Positions 20,890 through 32,761 of a stretch of DNA of 64,000 nt are shown here, piece after piece. The position numbers and the translations under genes were made by a program. Under the pieces are notes generated by a model. That model was not told the DNA's origin, did not search any database, and saw only the letters and a program-made list of their open reading frames with translations. Each line of letters starts with the position of its first letter. The first letter of the stretch is position 1. Source of the stretch: Liopterus haemorrhoidalis (taxonomy: Eukaryota; Arthropoda; Insecta; Coleoptera; Dytiscidae); contig OZ020618.1 of assembly GCA_963971575.1 (NCBI GenBank), positions 34,202,731 to 34,266,730 of the forward strand, read 5' to 3'.

Positions 20890-21933
20890 AACACCCCCAT
20901 GGATCCAACATAACCTGTTTATAACCTTCAACTCTCAAATAACAATAAAAGTAATACCCTCCCCACAACGTACAAACAGCAATTTCAAGAAATAAGAAGC
21001 AACTACAAGGACCACATAGAAATATACACAGATGGATCCAGGCTAAACGACAAAACGGGCTCATCGGTTATACATATCTGGAAGTAGCTCACATAAATAT
21101 CGCCTCAACAACTATGCAAGCGTGTATACAGCAGAGATCTACAGCTTACTTAAAGCATCCGAATATCTTAACCAAAGCCAAGATAATAAATTTACCATTT
21201 TCACCGACTCGTTAAGTGCAATCCAAGAGCTACAAAAATTTATATAGCAAGTGCACCACAGTGAAACAAATACAGGAAAATTCCCACCTAGCAAAGACAA
21301 ACAATAAACAAGTAACAGTCGTATGGATACCATCGCATGTAGATATTACCGGTAATGAGGCAGCTGACAAAGCAGCAAAAGAGGCAACAGAAGCGAATGA
21401 TATATTTGAAACCGCCATACCATCTAGCGACCTCAGAAGCATAATAAAAATTCGGATACAACACAATTGGGATACAACGTGGAAACAAGTGACAGGCAAC
21501 AAGTTAAGAAGTATAAAAGATTCAATTAAAATATGGCATTCACCAGAGACAAGGAAGTTGCAATCAATTATCACAAGACTGCGTATAGGGCACACCAATA
21601 TCACGCATAAGTATCTATTAGATAAAGAGGAACAACCGCTCTGTGAAAGGTGCAACACTCAGATTACTGTCGAACATCTACTTGTCTACTGCGCAAAATT
21701 TAACAGGGAATGGCGAAGATACAACCTCCCAAACACTCTAGCGCAAATATTAAATAATGATGAAAGAAATACTAAAAACCTAATACAGTACTTAAAAGAC
21801 ACAAAACTTATATTAAATATTTAATGCAGCTATGTAAATTTTAAATTAATATTTGTATGTATATCATGTACACCCTATATACAAAATGTAAAAGCTATTA
21901 AACAATATCTAATGTAAAAATGTACTATATATC
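20890..21933 (+). pseudogene. LINE-4: I-like LINE 3' end with RNase H and CCHC
   Basis: A 5'-truncated remnant. Near 21013 the translation gives HIEIYTDGSRLNDKTG, the first motif of RNase H. After several frame breaks, a 202-residue open part from 21216 contains VTVVWIPSHVDITGNEAADK (last RNase H motif), ITRLRIGHTNITHKYLL and the zinc motif CERCNTQITVEHLLVYC. This is the same order as the intact LINE-8 (45890-49585) but clearly a different, diverged family. RNase H would remove element RNA during reverse transcription. An AT-rich 3' UTR follows and is interrupted by LINE-5 at 21947. Confidence 0.85.
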
Positions 21934-21946
21934 AAATGTATATACA
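21934..21946. repeat. LINE-5 target-site duplication, left
   Basis: AAATGTATATACA, repeated exactly at 26518-26530. The first As of the right copy may belong to the element's A-rich tail. Confidence 0.75.
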
Positions 21947-22299
21947 ATGCGTTCAAACCGAGTGCGTTCATACATGTGCAACACGTGGATATTACTCTCC
22001 GTAGTTTTTATCAAAAAGTGCAGTATAATTGACAAGGATATCTGTGAAAAAGTGGTTACCATCTCCAGAAAGTCGATCCCTAATTAATGACAGAGTCATT
22101 GGAGGTGCGGCTAATTTGTAGAAATAATTATTTGTAGTTTTCTTAATTTTTTCTCAAATATATCATTTTCGGTCGCCTTTCCTGCATGATCTAGTCTGTG
22201 CATTACTACATCAAGTGTGTGTATCAGTTCGGGTGAAGCCGTGCTCTACCGTGCCCTACACTCGAGCGCCACACCGACTACAGAGTATTTGATTCTACC

Positions 22300-23259
22300 A
22301 TGTCACCAACTGGAAATTTCACATGCAGTACTTGTAAAAAGAGGCTCACTGCCACTAAATCTCCTGGATTACAATGCAGTGGGCCCTGCAGGAAGTACTA
22401 CCATGCTTTTTGTATGGGACTGAAAAGTTCTGAACTCAAAGCTCTCACTGCTGACGGGATGTCCTGGAATTGTGTGGATTGCAGATCTTCTCCGACCAGC
22501 CCTAATAAATCCACTGTCATCGCCGACACAGATGAAGACTTAGATAATGCCCCGACCGTAACGGCCATCTATGCGCATATTAAATCCATCGACGAAAAAC
22601 TGTCCGATTACCAGTCTTTTGTTGATACCATTAAGTTCTGTTCCGAAAAAATTAGTGATTTCGAAGCTGAGCTAAAGACCCTGAAGGAAAAATGCAAAGT
22701 AGTCGAGTCACTTCAAGCCAACTTTAACAAAATCTCAGCCGAGTCTGAGCTCAATAAACAGAGATGTGAAGAACTGGAGCAACGCTCCAGAATTGACAAC
22801 CTGGAAATCGTGGGAGTACCGGAAAATCAGAACGAAGACTTGAGTACTGTGCTGGAGACCATCGGAAGCGGCATCTCCTGTCCCATCAACAGATCGGACT
22901 ATAGCGTGGTGCACCGAGTCCAACGCATGGATCCAGGCAGCAAGTCACCACGTAATATTATTCTAAAATTACATTCACGGCAAAAGAAAACTGATATTTT
23001 AGCAGCTGCAAGGCGTCTCCGGCAGTCAACTACATCGGCAGGAAAATCGGGACTGTCAATCACTGGTATTCCGGAACCCATTTACATTAACGAGCATCTG
23101 ACTACCGTCAACAAACAACTCTTGAAACAGTGTAAGGCGACGGCTTTCACTAAAAAGTATAAGTTCACATGGGTTCGGAACTGTACCATCTACACCAGGA
23201 AAAATGAAAATTCACCGGTCAAAGTTATCAGAAATAGTACTGACATCTCAAAAATGTAA
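22300..23259 (+). CDS. LINE-5 ORF1 protein, PHD finger and RNA-binding domain
   Basis: 319 residues, complete from ATG to stop. The N-terminal 65 residues hold a C4HC3 PHD-type finger: CSTCKKRL, CSGPCRKYYHAFC and WNCVDC. A helical stretch from about 90 to 165 (LKTLKEKCKVVESLQ...) is a likely coiled coil for trimer formation. The C-terminal part, with LEIVGVPENQNEDLSTVLE and ARRLRQ, resembles the RRM-like and C-terminal domains of LINE ORF1 proteins (Transposase_22 type). It would bind element RNA with chaperone activity. ORF2 starts 46 bp downstream. No frame damage is visible. Confidence 0.85.
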   Translation: MSPTGNFTCSTCKKRLTATKSPGLQCSGPCRKYYHAFCMGLKSSELKALTADGMSWNCVDCRSSPTSPNKSTVIADTDEDLDNAPTVTAIYAHIKSIDEKLSDYQSFVDTIKFCSEKISDFEAELKTLKEKCKVVESLQANFNKISAESELNKQRCEELEQRSRIDNLEIVGVPENQNEDLSTVLETIGSGISCPINRSDYSVVHRVQRMDPGSKSPRNIILKLHSRQKKTDILAAARRLRQSTTSAGKSGLSITGIPEPIYINEHLTTVNKQLLKQCKATAFTKKYKFTWVRNCTIYTRKNENSPVKVIRNSTDISKM

Positions 23260-23305
23260 GCTAAACTATAATTAATAACTCTCAATTGATTGGCTCCTTC
23301 TCAAA

Positions 23306-26100
23306 ATGGGTTTTACAATATTATATCAAAATGTGCGCGGTTTACGGACTAAAACTTATCAGTTCTTAAATAACGTACTAAATTCCGATCATGACATAAT
23401 CTGCCTAACGGAGACCTCGTTATCTAGTGACATCAGTGACAGTGAATTGTTTCATGACAACTATATCATATACCGCCGGGATCGTGAAACTTCTGCCTCT
23501 TCCAAAAGCGGCGGCGGAGGTGTGCTTATTGCAGTGGCCAAATCTCTACAATCGCACTTAAATGCAGCTCGTAACAGCTCAGCTGAGGACCTGTGGGTGA
23601 TAATCGAGTGTGGCGCGCGCACTTTCCACCTCTGTGCGGTATATCTCCCACCCCGGGACGACCGTGCATTCGAAACATTCATGGAGAGCCTTCATTCCCA
23701 TATCAACGATACTAGTGAGTTATCACTTATAATCGGCGATTTTAATCTACCTAATATAACTTGGACTTACGAAGACAACAATTCATGTTTATCGCCTGTT
23801 AATTATTCTGACCCGCGTTCTACTAAATTTGTTGATACTATCTCGTACTGTGGACTGAGACAATATAATAATGTTCAAAACTCTAATGGTCGCACACTAG
23901 ACTTAGTTCTCATCATCCTACATTAGAATTCGATTTAACTGTCACTTTTAACAGAGCTAAGTCAAAGTTATCATATTTAAATAAACTTAATTTCTCTCGT
24001 GCAAACTTTGTTGAAATTGACAATGAGTTACTTTCTATAAAATGGGAATCAGTGCTGAACGGTGCGGACATGGATACTACTGTAGATATCTTTTACAATA
24101 TACTGAATAGCATTTTAAGTAAACATGTTCCAAAATTTAGATCTCGCAATAGCCGCTATCCTGTATGGTTCTCTCCATCCACAATTAAAGTTATCAAAGA
24201 GAATAGAAAAATTCATACCCGGTGGAAAAAATACAAAAATAAATTAGATTACTTAGAATTCAATATGCTACGTGGGAGATCTAAATACCTAATCAATAAT
24301 GATTACAAGAACTACACTACTCAGGCGGAAAAAAATATTGTAAAAGATCCTAAATATTTTTGGAATTATGTGAAAAATAAAAAAAATGGTAAATCTGAAC
24401 TTCCTAGCATTATGAATTTGAATGACAAAGTAGCTACCGATACCGAGTCCATGGCCGAACTGTTCTCTACCTATTTTCAGTCAGTTTATGAACCGTTGGA
24501 TGACATCAACGTCAACAGTTTATATAATTATTGTTGCAGTGGCGCTTACGTGGAAAACTTAATAAATAACTGTGCTTTACCTGTAAGACTTCAAAAGCTC
24601 GACCTCAACAAAGGACCAGGCGTTGATAACTTACCACCGTCCTTATTTAAGAACTGTTGGGCCAGTTTTACTCAACCACTAATTATTATTTTCAAAAAAT
24701 CACTTAATCTAGGAATTTTCCCCACGTTATGGAAAAAATCTATCATTATTCCTATTCACAAATCGGGAGACATAAGTTCTGTCTCGAATTACAGGCCTAT
24801 TTCTAAAATCTGTATCATAGCTAAACTATTCGAATCTATTTTATATGACGAACTTTACTCCACAGTTAAACAATCGGTAATTATCCAACAACACGGTTTC
24901 GTTAAAAATCGCTCAACTGAGTCTAATTTAGTTTTGTACACATCGGAAATACTAGAGTCTATGGATAAACAAATTCAAGTTGATGCTATATTCACTGATT
25001 ATTGCAAAGCTTTTGATAAAATCGACCACCGTATATTGTTAAAAAAATTATCTGATGTTGGAATTCACGGTATTCTTCTCCGCTGGATTGCATCATATAT
25101 AAGAAATAGGTCTCAGGCAGTTTGTGTTAATGGCTCTTTATCCAAATTTTTCAAAACCACTTCCGGAATTTCTCAGGGGACTCACATTGGACCGTTATTA
25201 TTCATAATCTATAACAACGATATTTATGAATGCTTCAAACACAGTAAGTTTCTTTTATTCGCTGACGACATGAAAATATTCAAACCTATCAGAACCGCGA
25301 GAGATTCCATACTACTACAAACAGATCTCGATAGATTTGCTCATTATTGTGTAGTAAACAAATTATTCTTAAATTATTCCAAATGTAAACACATTACATT
25401 TACTAGAAACAAAGTTTTATTTAATTTCAATTATAATATAAATACTAATATTCTCAACAGCGTGAAAGAAATAAAAGACCTCGGTATCCTGTTAGACAGT
25501 AAACTCACATTTGCCAACCACGTAGATTATATTGCCAAAAAAGCCTACAAACTCCTAGGTTTTATTATTCGCACCTGTAAATATTTTCGTAACATTACTG
25601 CAATCAAATCCCTTTATAACGCATACGTATTAAGCCAACTGAGCTACTGCAGTACTGTTTGGAATCCTATGTACAATTGCCATATAAATAGGTTAGAAGC
25701 AATTCAAAAACGTTTTCTAAACTACCTATACACAAAACACCCCATTAGCGGAAACTACTATCTATCGAAATGTCACTACTTTAATATACTACAGCTAGAA
25801 GATCGCCGCATCATTTCTGACGTAGTCATGATCTGTAAAATTTTAAACAATTCAATAGACTCCTCGGATATATTGCAGATGATTTCTCTTTCAGTTCCTA
25901 CCATAAGCCTAAGGAATCATAACATTTTACACCAAAGGCAAGCCCGGACTAATTCAATGCAAAACTCCCCACTAATTCGCCTGGTAACAACATACAACTT
26001 GTTTCAAAATGACATTGATATTTACTTCCATAACATTAAATTTGTTAAAAGTTTTTTCCGTAAGCACTTCTGTAAAAAATATATTGATATTTTGACTTAA
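23306..26100 (+). pseudogene. LINE-5 ORF2 (endonuclease and RT), one frame break
   Basis: Starts MGFTILYQNVRGLRTKTYQF, the usual beginning of an apurinic-type endonuclease; DIICLTETSLS, KSGGGGVLIAV and LIIGDFNLPNITW follow. After GRTLDLVL the frame is lost; the shifted frame resumes with SHHPTLEFDLTVTF. Comparison with LINE-6 (ILDLVLGNTDEIKVV...VDLHHPPLE) shows that about 20 codons are missing here. From about 23920 to 26100 the frame is open, with NYRPISKICIIAKLFESIL, HGFVKNRSTESNLVLY, AIFTDYCKAFDKIDHRIL, GISQGTHIGPLLFI and LLFADDMKIF. The RT looks competent; the endonuclease is not. Confidence 0.9.
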
Positions 26101-26517
26101 TATTTTGTTCATTATTTTTGTTAATTATTATGTACATGCGCGCGCATGGACGGGTGAACGGTTGGGTAAGGGGTTCACAGTAGGCCATATTCTGTCAAGT
26201 TGACCTTTTAAAATCTTAAATATACAGTAAAAATAACTTTATATTATCATATTTCTATTATTTTATCTCTATTATGGCCTACTTGAGTTCTTTTTGAATT
26301 GGTCGCTCGAAACATGTGCGTGTATAATTTTTATATATCTACGCATATATGAACATGCATGCATATGTATATTTTATTTTGAATTTAATTTTTACATGAT
26401 TATCTTTAATTAAGATATATATGTATAATTATGTATTTCATATTTTATTATGTAGTTGCAGATTTGGGTTCGTCCTGTAAGCAGCTCAAACACAAATAAA
26501 TAAATAAAATAAAAATA

Positions 26518-26530
26518 AAATGTATATACA
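26518..26530. repeat. LINE-5 target-site duplication, right
   Basis: AAATGTATATACA, identical to 21934-21946, directly after the A-rich tail of LINE-5. Confidence 0.75.
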
Positions 26531-26829
26531 TTTTTAGTCAGTAATTTTTGTCAGTGACACATACAGTTTTGGTTTTTTATAGCTCCATATTTAAGTTATT
26601 TTACAGTGTTTTAAATTTGATTTATTTATTGTAATTTATATTAAATTGTGCAGTGAATTTTTCTAATTATTTTGATTGAATATTTAAATAATATCTCTTT
26701 AATTCAGTTAAAAACATTAACTTTTTAATTAAATTTATTTAATATAGTGAGTTTTTTAGTCATATATAATATAGTCAAGTTAATTCCTACATTTTACCAG
26801 TTTAACTCACACCGAATCAACTTGTGATC

Positions 26830-27818
26830 ATGGTCGTCTCATACAGTAAGTGCTCTAAGGGTATTGGCAGAAAGAGTATTGGCATAAAATGTGGTAAATG
26901 TTGTATGTCATATCATGCACTGTGTGTAAATATTGATGAAGATAATTTACAAATTATACAACAGGGGAAGGTAACATGGTTTTGCTCAGGCTGTCGATCT
27001 CAGAATTTAAACTCTTCAGTTGTAGTAGACGATTCTGAACCAACTGATATCACCGCTGACTATTGTACAATGAGTCAGATCAAAGACTTGCTGTCCACAT
27101 TGAAGTCTCAGCTGGTAAAAGAAATGGACAAAAGATTTGATACTCTTCTCAAATCAGTCGAATTTTGTAGTAAAAAAATAACTGATTTCGAGGTCAATTT
27201 AAGTATTATCAATCAAAAATTGAAAATGGTTGATAATATTAAGGAGGAAAACGATGCCCTAAAAGGAAAAGTTTGTGAATTAAATATAAAAATTAATGAT
27301 TTGGAACAGCATTCAAAACTTAATAATTTAATAATAGCTAATGTACCCGAAAGTCGCAACGAAAATGTGGTGGATATTGTTAAGCAAATTGGTGCTGGTG
27401 TCGGTGTTAATATTGACAATACTGACATCGAGTCCAACATCGAGTCCAAAAAAAATAATACATACATGCACATAGAGTCCAACCTCATACTGTTAATCTT
27501 AATAAAAGAACACGTAATGTTGTAGTTAGATTTACTTCACGTCGTGTCAGAGATGAGGTTCTTACTGCGTACAGGAAAAAAAGGATCATCACAGCGAAAG
27601 ACTTACCTATAGAAGGAGGCACGGAAGAAATTCGATTATTCGTAAATGAGCATTTAACTCCTCAAAATAACGAGTTATTCAAACATGCACGTACATGTCT
27701 TCGTCCTAAAGGGTATACATTTATTTGGACCCGAAACTGCAAGATTTTCGTCAAAAAATCAGAAGAATCTAGAACACACCTAATCCATAACATTTCAGAT
27801 ATTGACAAATTAGTATAA
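26830..27818 (+). pseudogene. LINE-6 ORF1, PHD finger, frameshifted
   Basis: Homologous to LINE-5 ORF1. The finger is damaged at its first position: VSYSKCSKG has Tyr where the first Cys is expected; IKCGKCCMSYHALC and WFCSGC remain. A coiled-coil segment and LEQHSKLNNLIIANVPESRN follow. Near 27440 the frame changes inside a small repeat of GAGTCCAACATCGAGTCC; the other frame continues with NKRTRNVVVRFTSRRVRDEV and YTFIWTRNCKIFVKKSEES to a stop at 27816-27818. The rest is well kept, so one or two indels explain inactivation. Confidence 0.8.
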
Positions 27819-27865
27819 TTTGTCTAATTTTCTACCAAATCAAGTTGTAACTATTTTAGTTTATA

Positions 27866-30373
27866 ATGGCTTAATCGGTGTATTATCAGAATGTAAGGGG
27901 ACTAAGAACAAAAACTAATACTATTAAATGCAACAGTCTGTCAGGCGACTTCGACATCATTTGTTTGACTGAAACTTTCTTAAATACATCTATTTATGAT
28001 CACGAAGTTCTTTGTGATACTTACAGTGTAGTGAGACGTGACAGATCTTCGGAAAATTCAGTTAAAAGTGATGGTGGTGGTGTGCTGATAGGTGTGAAGA
28101 ATGGTATAAATTTTGAAGCTAGAACTGAATGGTTTAGTGAGGCGGAAGATGTATGGATTACATTCAATGAAGATTCTTATAAACGTAAATTACATGTGTG
28201 TTGCGTGTACCTGCCCCCGAGTAATACTTCGGCTTTGCTTAAGTTTTTAGACAAGTTATGTTTTATTCGCGACTCTGTTTCTGATAATGAGAACTTTTTG
28301 ATCTGTGGGGACTTCAACCTGCCTGATATACAGTGGTCTGCTAGTGGTGATATCTCTTATAGCAATGCGTTTAATTCTTCAAGGAATGACTTCACCGACA
28401 GTATTACATACTGTAATTTATTTCAGTACAATTCAGTCGTTAATCATAATAACCGTATATTAGATTTAGTTTTAGGTAATACTGACGAAATTAAAGTTGT
28501 AAACTGTAACTCCCCTTTAGTTAATGTCGATTTACACCATCCGCCACTGGAGATTTATTTAAGTTTTTGTTATGTAAAAAGTTTACCTATCAATCCAAGA
28601 AATATTTACAATTAAAGTAGGGCTGATTATGAAGAAATAAATTCTGAATTATTTAATGTTGATTGGGAAAATATATTTCTATATTTAAATATTGATGATT
28701 GTGTTATTAGATTTTACAATATACTTTATAAATTAATAGAAAAATATGTTCCTAAGAGACGAACAAAAAAAAAGGAAATATCCATCATGGTATATGGGGA
28801 CTTAATTCAATTAATAAAAATGAAACATAAAGCTAGATTAAAATTTAAACGATTTAAGTCTCAATATTATTATGATTATTTTGCAGATCTAAGGCAACGA
28901 GTTAAAACTCAAACAAAAACGTGCTGTTCACATTATTTGAATAACATTGAAAGTAGTATACAGGAAAGCTCAAAAACATTTTGGTCTTACATATCGAATG
29001 TTAAGAAAATAAATATTCCTAATATTATCAAATATGGACAGCATAGGACTTCTGATGGTAAGGAGGCTGTTAACTTTTTTTGTGATTATTTTACTTCGGT
29101 TTTTACTTCATCAAATAATTGTTCTGCTAATACATGTTCCTTTAACCCTTTAAACAATACATTATTTAATATTGAAATTGATATTGATCAAGTTAGTACT
29201 ATAGTAAAAGAAATAGATATTAAAAAAGGAGCGGGTGTTGATGATATTCCTGGTATATTCATTTTCAAATGTGTTGACTCTTTGAGCTTTCCGCTGTTAC
29301 TTATTTTCAAAAAATCCTTAAGTGAAGGTAACTTTCCATTGTATTGGAAAAGAGCACTGGTAGTTCCAATTTTTAAATGTGGTGATAGAGGTATGGTGGA
29401 AAACTATAGACCAGTTTCTAAACTTTGTATTATTGAAATTTTTTTTGAAAAAATAATTTATACTCAGTTATTTAATTTTGTTAAAAATGTTATACCTCTT
29501 GAACAACATGGGTTTTTCCCTTGTAGATCTGTAAATACCAATTTAACTCTGTATGTTAAATACATTCTGAATGCGATGGATGAAGGAATTCAGGTTGATT
29601 CCATATACACTGATTTTAGCAAGGCGTTCGATAAAATCGATCATAGCATATTATTAACGAAATTAGCTGCAGTTGGTGTGCATGGTGATCTCCTGAATTG
29701 GTTCAATTCTTACTTATCTAATCGTGAACAGTGTGTGGTTGTTAATGGTTTCACCTCGAAATATGTTAATATTACATCAGGGATCCCGCAAGGTTCACAT
29801 TTGGGTCCTTTGTTATTTAACATTTTTGTACATGATATCACTAAATGTTTTGTAAATTCAAATTTTCTAATGTTTGCAGACGATCTTAAGTTATATTCGA
29901 AAGTATCAAATGTTCAAGAATGTTTGAATGTACAAGAAGACCTACACAGATTATATGACTATTGTAAAGATAAAAAATTAATACTGAATCTTTCTAAATG
30001 TTCAAGAATATCTTTTACTAGAAATAGAAATGTTTTGAAATACAAATATAAAGTTCAAGATTATAGTTTGATGGATGTTACTTGTGTAAAAGATGTAGGA
30101 GTCACTTTTGACTGCAAATTAATCTTTAATTTTCATGTGAACGAAGGTATTAAAAAGGCATATAGAATGTTGGGCTTTTTAAGGCGAATGACAGTTCCTT
30201 TTAGAAATAGTTCAACATTACTGGCATTATATTATACACTAGTCCGAAGTCAGTTAGAATTCGCCACTACGTGTTGGTCTCCTCAATATTTAACTTACAT
30301 TAACCGAATTGAAAAAGTACAAAATAAATTTATCAAGTATGTAAATTTTAAATTTCCCAATAACAATATCAAT
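27866..30373 (+). pseudogene. LINE-6 ORF2, endonuclease and RT, 5' portion
   Basis: The start ATG is followed by a TAA at codon 3; the frame then reads SVYYQNVRGLRTKTN. Endonuclease motifs: IICLTETFLNTS, KSDGGGVLIGV, LICGDFNLPDIQW and VDLHHPPLEIYL. A stop at 28613-28615 and a shift lead into an open frame from 28787 with FWSYISNVKK, NYRPVSKLCIIEIFFEKI, QHGFFPCRSVNTNLTLY, SIYTDFSKAFDKIDHSIL, GIPQGSHLGPLLFNIF and FLMFADDLKLY, all catalytic residues retained. The thumb follows to FPNNNIN, where MITE-X interrupts. Homologous to LINE-5 throughout. Confidence 0.9.
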
Positions 30374-30765
30374 CTATGGTCTATTTCAAAGTAGAAAAAA
30401 GTAGATAGCGCTGCGAACCGAGTACGATTTACACTGGACAAATACAGTATAGCGGGAAATTTAAAATAAGTTACAACTAGGGCATGGGCGTAGTAACTGG
30501 GTTAGCAAGTGATTTTTTTTTTTTTAAATATGAAAATGGTTTCTACGGTATTGAAATAAACAAGGCAGATGTTAAATACACTTATTTATACGACATAAAT
30601 TCAGTTTAATGGCAAATTTGAAATTTTTTTAAAATGATGTACTATATGTAACAAGAGAGATTTGCTAAAAGAGTTTAAATAAAGCAATAAAACAAACAAT
30701 ATATCTTTAGAGCTAAAGTTTCTTATTTAAATAATTATTGTAAATAAAAATTAAAAATATATGTA

Positions 30766-31011
30766 TGTAGGATTTCCGTTTTCAAAATGAAACACTACAC
30801 GTCTTTAACACAAAAATTATATTGAAAACCAGTTAAAAATACAAATTATATTAACAGAAGCGAATAATGTCATTAAAAACTCTATCAACAATAACAAAAA
30901 AAATAATAACAGCGTCCCTAGTTACTGTCGTCATTTGTCTGTCTCTGTCAGTCGTCTGTCTTAGTTGGCTCTGGTTGAGACATATATGCGGGAATATATA
31001 AAAATCCCACA
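30766..31011 (-). repeat. LTR-2 3' LTR
   Basis: 246 bp with TG...CA ends. It contains the end of the downstream basic ORF on the minus strand. Confidence 0.9.
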
Positions 31012-31640
31012 ACTCGGCCATCCTGCTCGTCATACGCCTCGGATGACGCCTTGCCGTCAAACGAAACATCTTCATCTTCCTTCGTTTTCTTGCTGTCTTC
31101 TTGGATTCTTCCTTCTTCTTAACTGGAGACTGTCTCGTAGTAGCTTTCGCTTTCCTCGGAGATGGTCTTCCCTTTCCACTCTTTCTACTCTTGGCTAACG
31201 GTCTTCCCTCATAGAATTCCTCTGATGGGTTAAATTTGCTCATAAACTCATCTTTTATGCTCATTCTCTTTCCTTTAACTTTATTCGATCTCGAGGTTTT
31301 CTTTAAATCTTCGTGGCTAACATTCTTATCATGCCTTGAGGAATACAGTGTGATATTAGCCCTTACAGCAGCAGTTCTTTTAGGCATACCAACCCGTTTA
31401 CCAAAATCATTAGATTTCAAAAAGAATTTGCAAATCTTACTCATATCTACTCTCATTCCATGCTTCTCCAAGTAAAGCATTTCAGAAAAGCTTTTCAATT
31501 CTCCTAGCTCCATTTTTACTTCAGTAGTGGTTTCGTTTTCCTCGTTCGTCTTTTTACTGTCATCTTTCGGATTATTTGGTTTAGGTTTTTCTTCTTTTTC
31601 TGTTGTCGCTGCTACTTTCTTACTTTCTACTATTTTCTTG
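30851..31640 (-). CDS. LTR-2 second frame: Lys/Arg-rich protein of unknown role
   Basis: The frame is open on the minus strand from just upstream of the gag stop (about 31690). Its first ATG is at 31513, giving 220 residues that run into the 3' LTR. It is shifted by one base relative to gag, so it may be read by frameshifting. The early part is acidic and lysine-rich (TEKEEKPKPNNPKDDSKK); later parts are very basic (KSRKSGKGRPSPRKAKATTR, ESKKTARKRRKMK). No DTG protease motif or RT box is present. I do not recognise it. It could be a pol remnant, a nucleic-acid-binding tail to gag, or noncoding sequence kept open by chance. Confidence 0.45.
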
Positions 31641-31664
31641 ATCTCGTTTGGTTTTACTTCTTTA

Positions 31665-32498
31665 TCATTTACTTTTATCTTTCTTCATTACTTCATTGGA
31701 AGCATTTTTTATGATGTTATTTATCTTGACTGATACTATCTCTTTATGGTCATTTTCTTCCTGATGGCAGTCAAAGCTTTTGTGACCAAACTGATCGCAT
31801 TTAAAGCATTTACAACCAAGATCATTTAAATTGCATGCAGCTGACTTATGTCCTACCAATCCACAGTTAAAACATCGTATCTGCTTATCTGTCTTGATAT
31901 ACTTTGCGTCCTTTCTTGGTCTAGTCGTACTTCTTGTATGCACTTCTCTGGTATTAGTTGGTTGTTCTTTTTCTTCGCATTTAGCCTTAAAATCGTTGTA
32001 AACCTTTAATTTCTTTTTAAAATCTTCCAAACTTGTTGCACCAAATAAAATAATTTTATTACTATATTCATCTTGTATACCATCTATAACGTATTCTATT
32101 AGAGATTCAGATTCAATATTGCCTCGGCTGGCCAACTCTTTCATAATTAAATAATACTCGTAAACTGATTTATTTCGCGTCATTTTTCTTTTCGATAACA
32201 TCTTATGTAACTGAGCACTATTTAATTTTGACGAAAATTCTTGTAATGCCTTCTTTAGTGAAATCCAAGAATATATTCCTGATTCACTCTGAACAAACAG
32301 TTTGGCTAAACCAGTTAATGATTTTTTTGCGAATATAAAAGAATGCAACGTACTGAAACCAAATAATTTAGACATATCTTCAAAATCTGATATCCACTTC
32401 TCAATAGTATAGGTGCTTGTTCCATCAAAAGTAGGAATTGCGTCTTCTATGTCTCGATAACTTATAGAAAACATCGATGCTTCATTTAGCGCCGTCAT
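31665..32498 (-). CDS. gag: LTR-2 Gag with two zinc knuckles
   Basis: 277 residues starting 20-odd bases below the A-rich leader. The N-terminus AIPTFDGTSTYTIEKWISDF is a typical start of insect Gypsy-like capsid domains. It continues with SLKKALQEFSSKLNSAQLHK, SVYEYYLIMKELASRG and LIEYVIDGIQDEY, which mark the Retrotrans_gag region (to about 190). Two perfect CCHC knuckles follow: CFNCGLVGHKSAAC and CFKCDQFGHKSFDC. It would package element RNA, presumably using a helper's pol. It is uninterrupted, consistent with the near-identical LTRs. Confidence 0.85.
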   Translation of the reverse strand: MTALNEASMFSISYRDIEDAIPTFDGTSTYTIEKWISDFEDMSKLFGFSTLHSFIFAKKSLTGLAKLFVQSESGIYSWISLKKALQEFSSKLNSAQLHKMLSKRKMTRNKSVYEYYLIMKELASRGNIESESLIEYVIDGIQDEYSNKIILFGATSLEDFKKKLKVYNDFKAKCEEKEQPTNTREVHTRSTTRPRKDAKYIKTDKQIRCFNCGLVGHKSAACNLNDLGCKCFKCDQFGHKSFDCHQEENDHKEIVSVKINNIIKNASNEVMKKDKSK

Positions 32499-32739
32499 AT
32501 TGTTTGTTTTATTTTACAAATAAATAAGTCTTCACAGAATATTTCAAAATTCAGCTGTATTTCGTCTTTATTTGTTAATAATTTGTCATTAATTGTTGTT
32601 AACCCATCGTTAAATATTATTAAATCATTTTTATATCTATTGTCAGCTTCTTTTAACGTCGTTTATCCCACTTCTATAGATCTTTGTAGACATCTTCACA
32701 ACACCACTGGTTTACAAATAATTACGTCTATTTCAATCA

Positions 32740-32757
32740 ATCCCGGTCGAGCCCCCA
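32740..32757 (-). promoter_or_regulatory. LTR-2 primer binding site, tRNA-Pro type
   Basis: The plus strand reads ATCCCGGTCGAGCCCCCA, 4 bp before the LTR at 32762. In element orientation this is TGGGGGCTCGACCGGGAT, one base different from the well-known tRNA-Pro primer site TGGGGGCTCGTCCGGGAT. Confidence 0.75.
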
Positions 32758-32761
32758 AATC

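Larger units (their letters stand above)
21947..26517 (+). mobile_element. LINE-5: nearly full-length jockey/CR1-like LINE
   Basis: 4571 bp with a 13-bp direct repeat at both ends, a roughly 350-bp 5' UTR, ORF1, ORF2 and a 3' UTR ending in an (AAAT)n/(AAATA)n tail. Length and ORF order fit a complete element inserted by target-primed reverse transcription into the 3' UTR of LINE-4. The only major lesion seen is a small deletion with frameshift in the endonuclease part of ORF2 near 23910. Confidence 0.8.

Noticed and set aside
30851..31513. Histone-like or protamine-like host gene
   Set aside because: Basic composition is suggestive, but the frame lies inside LTR-2, overlaps its LTR and follows gag.
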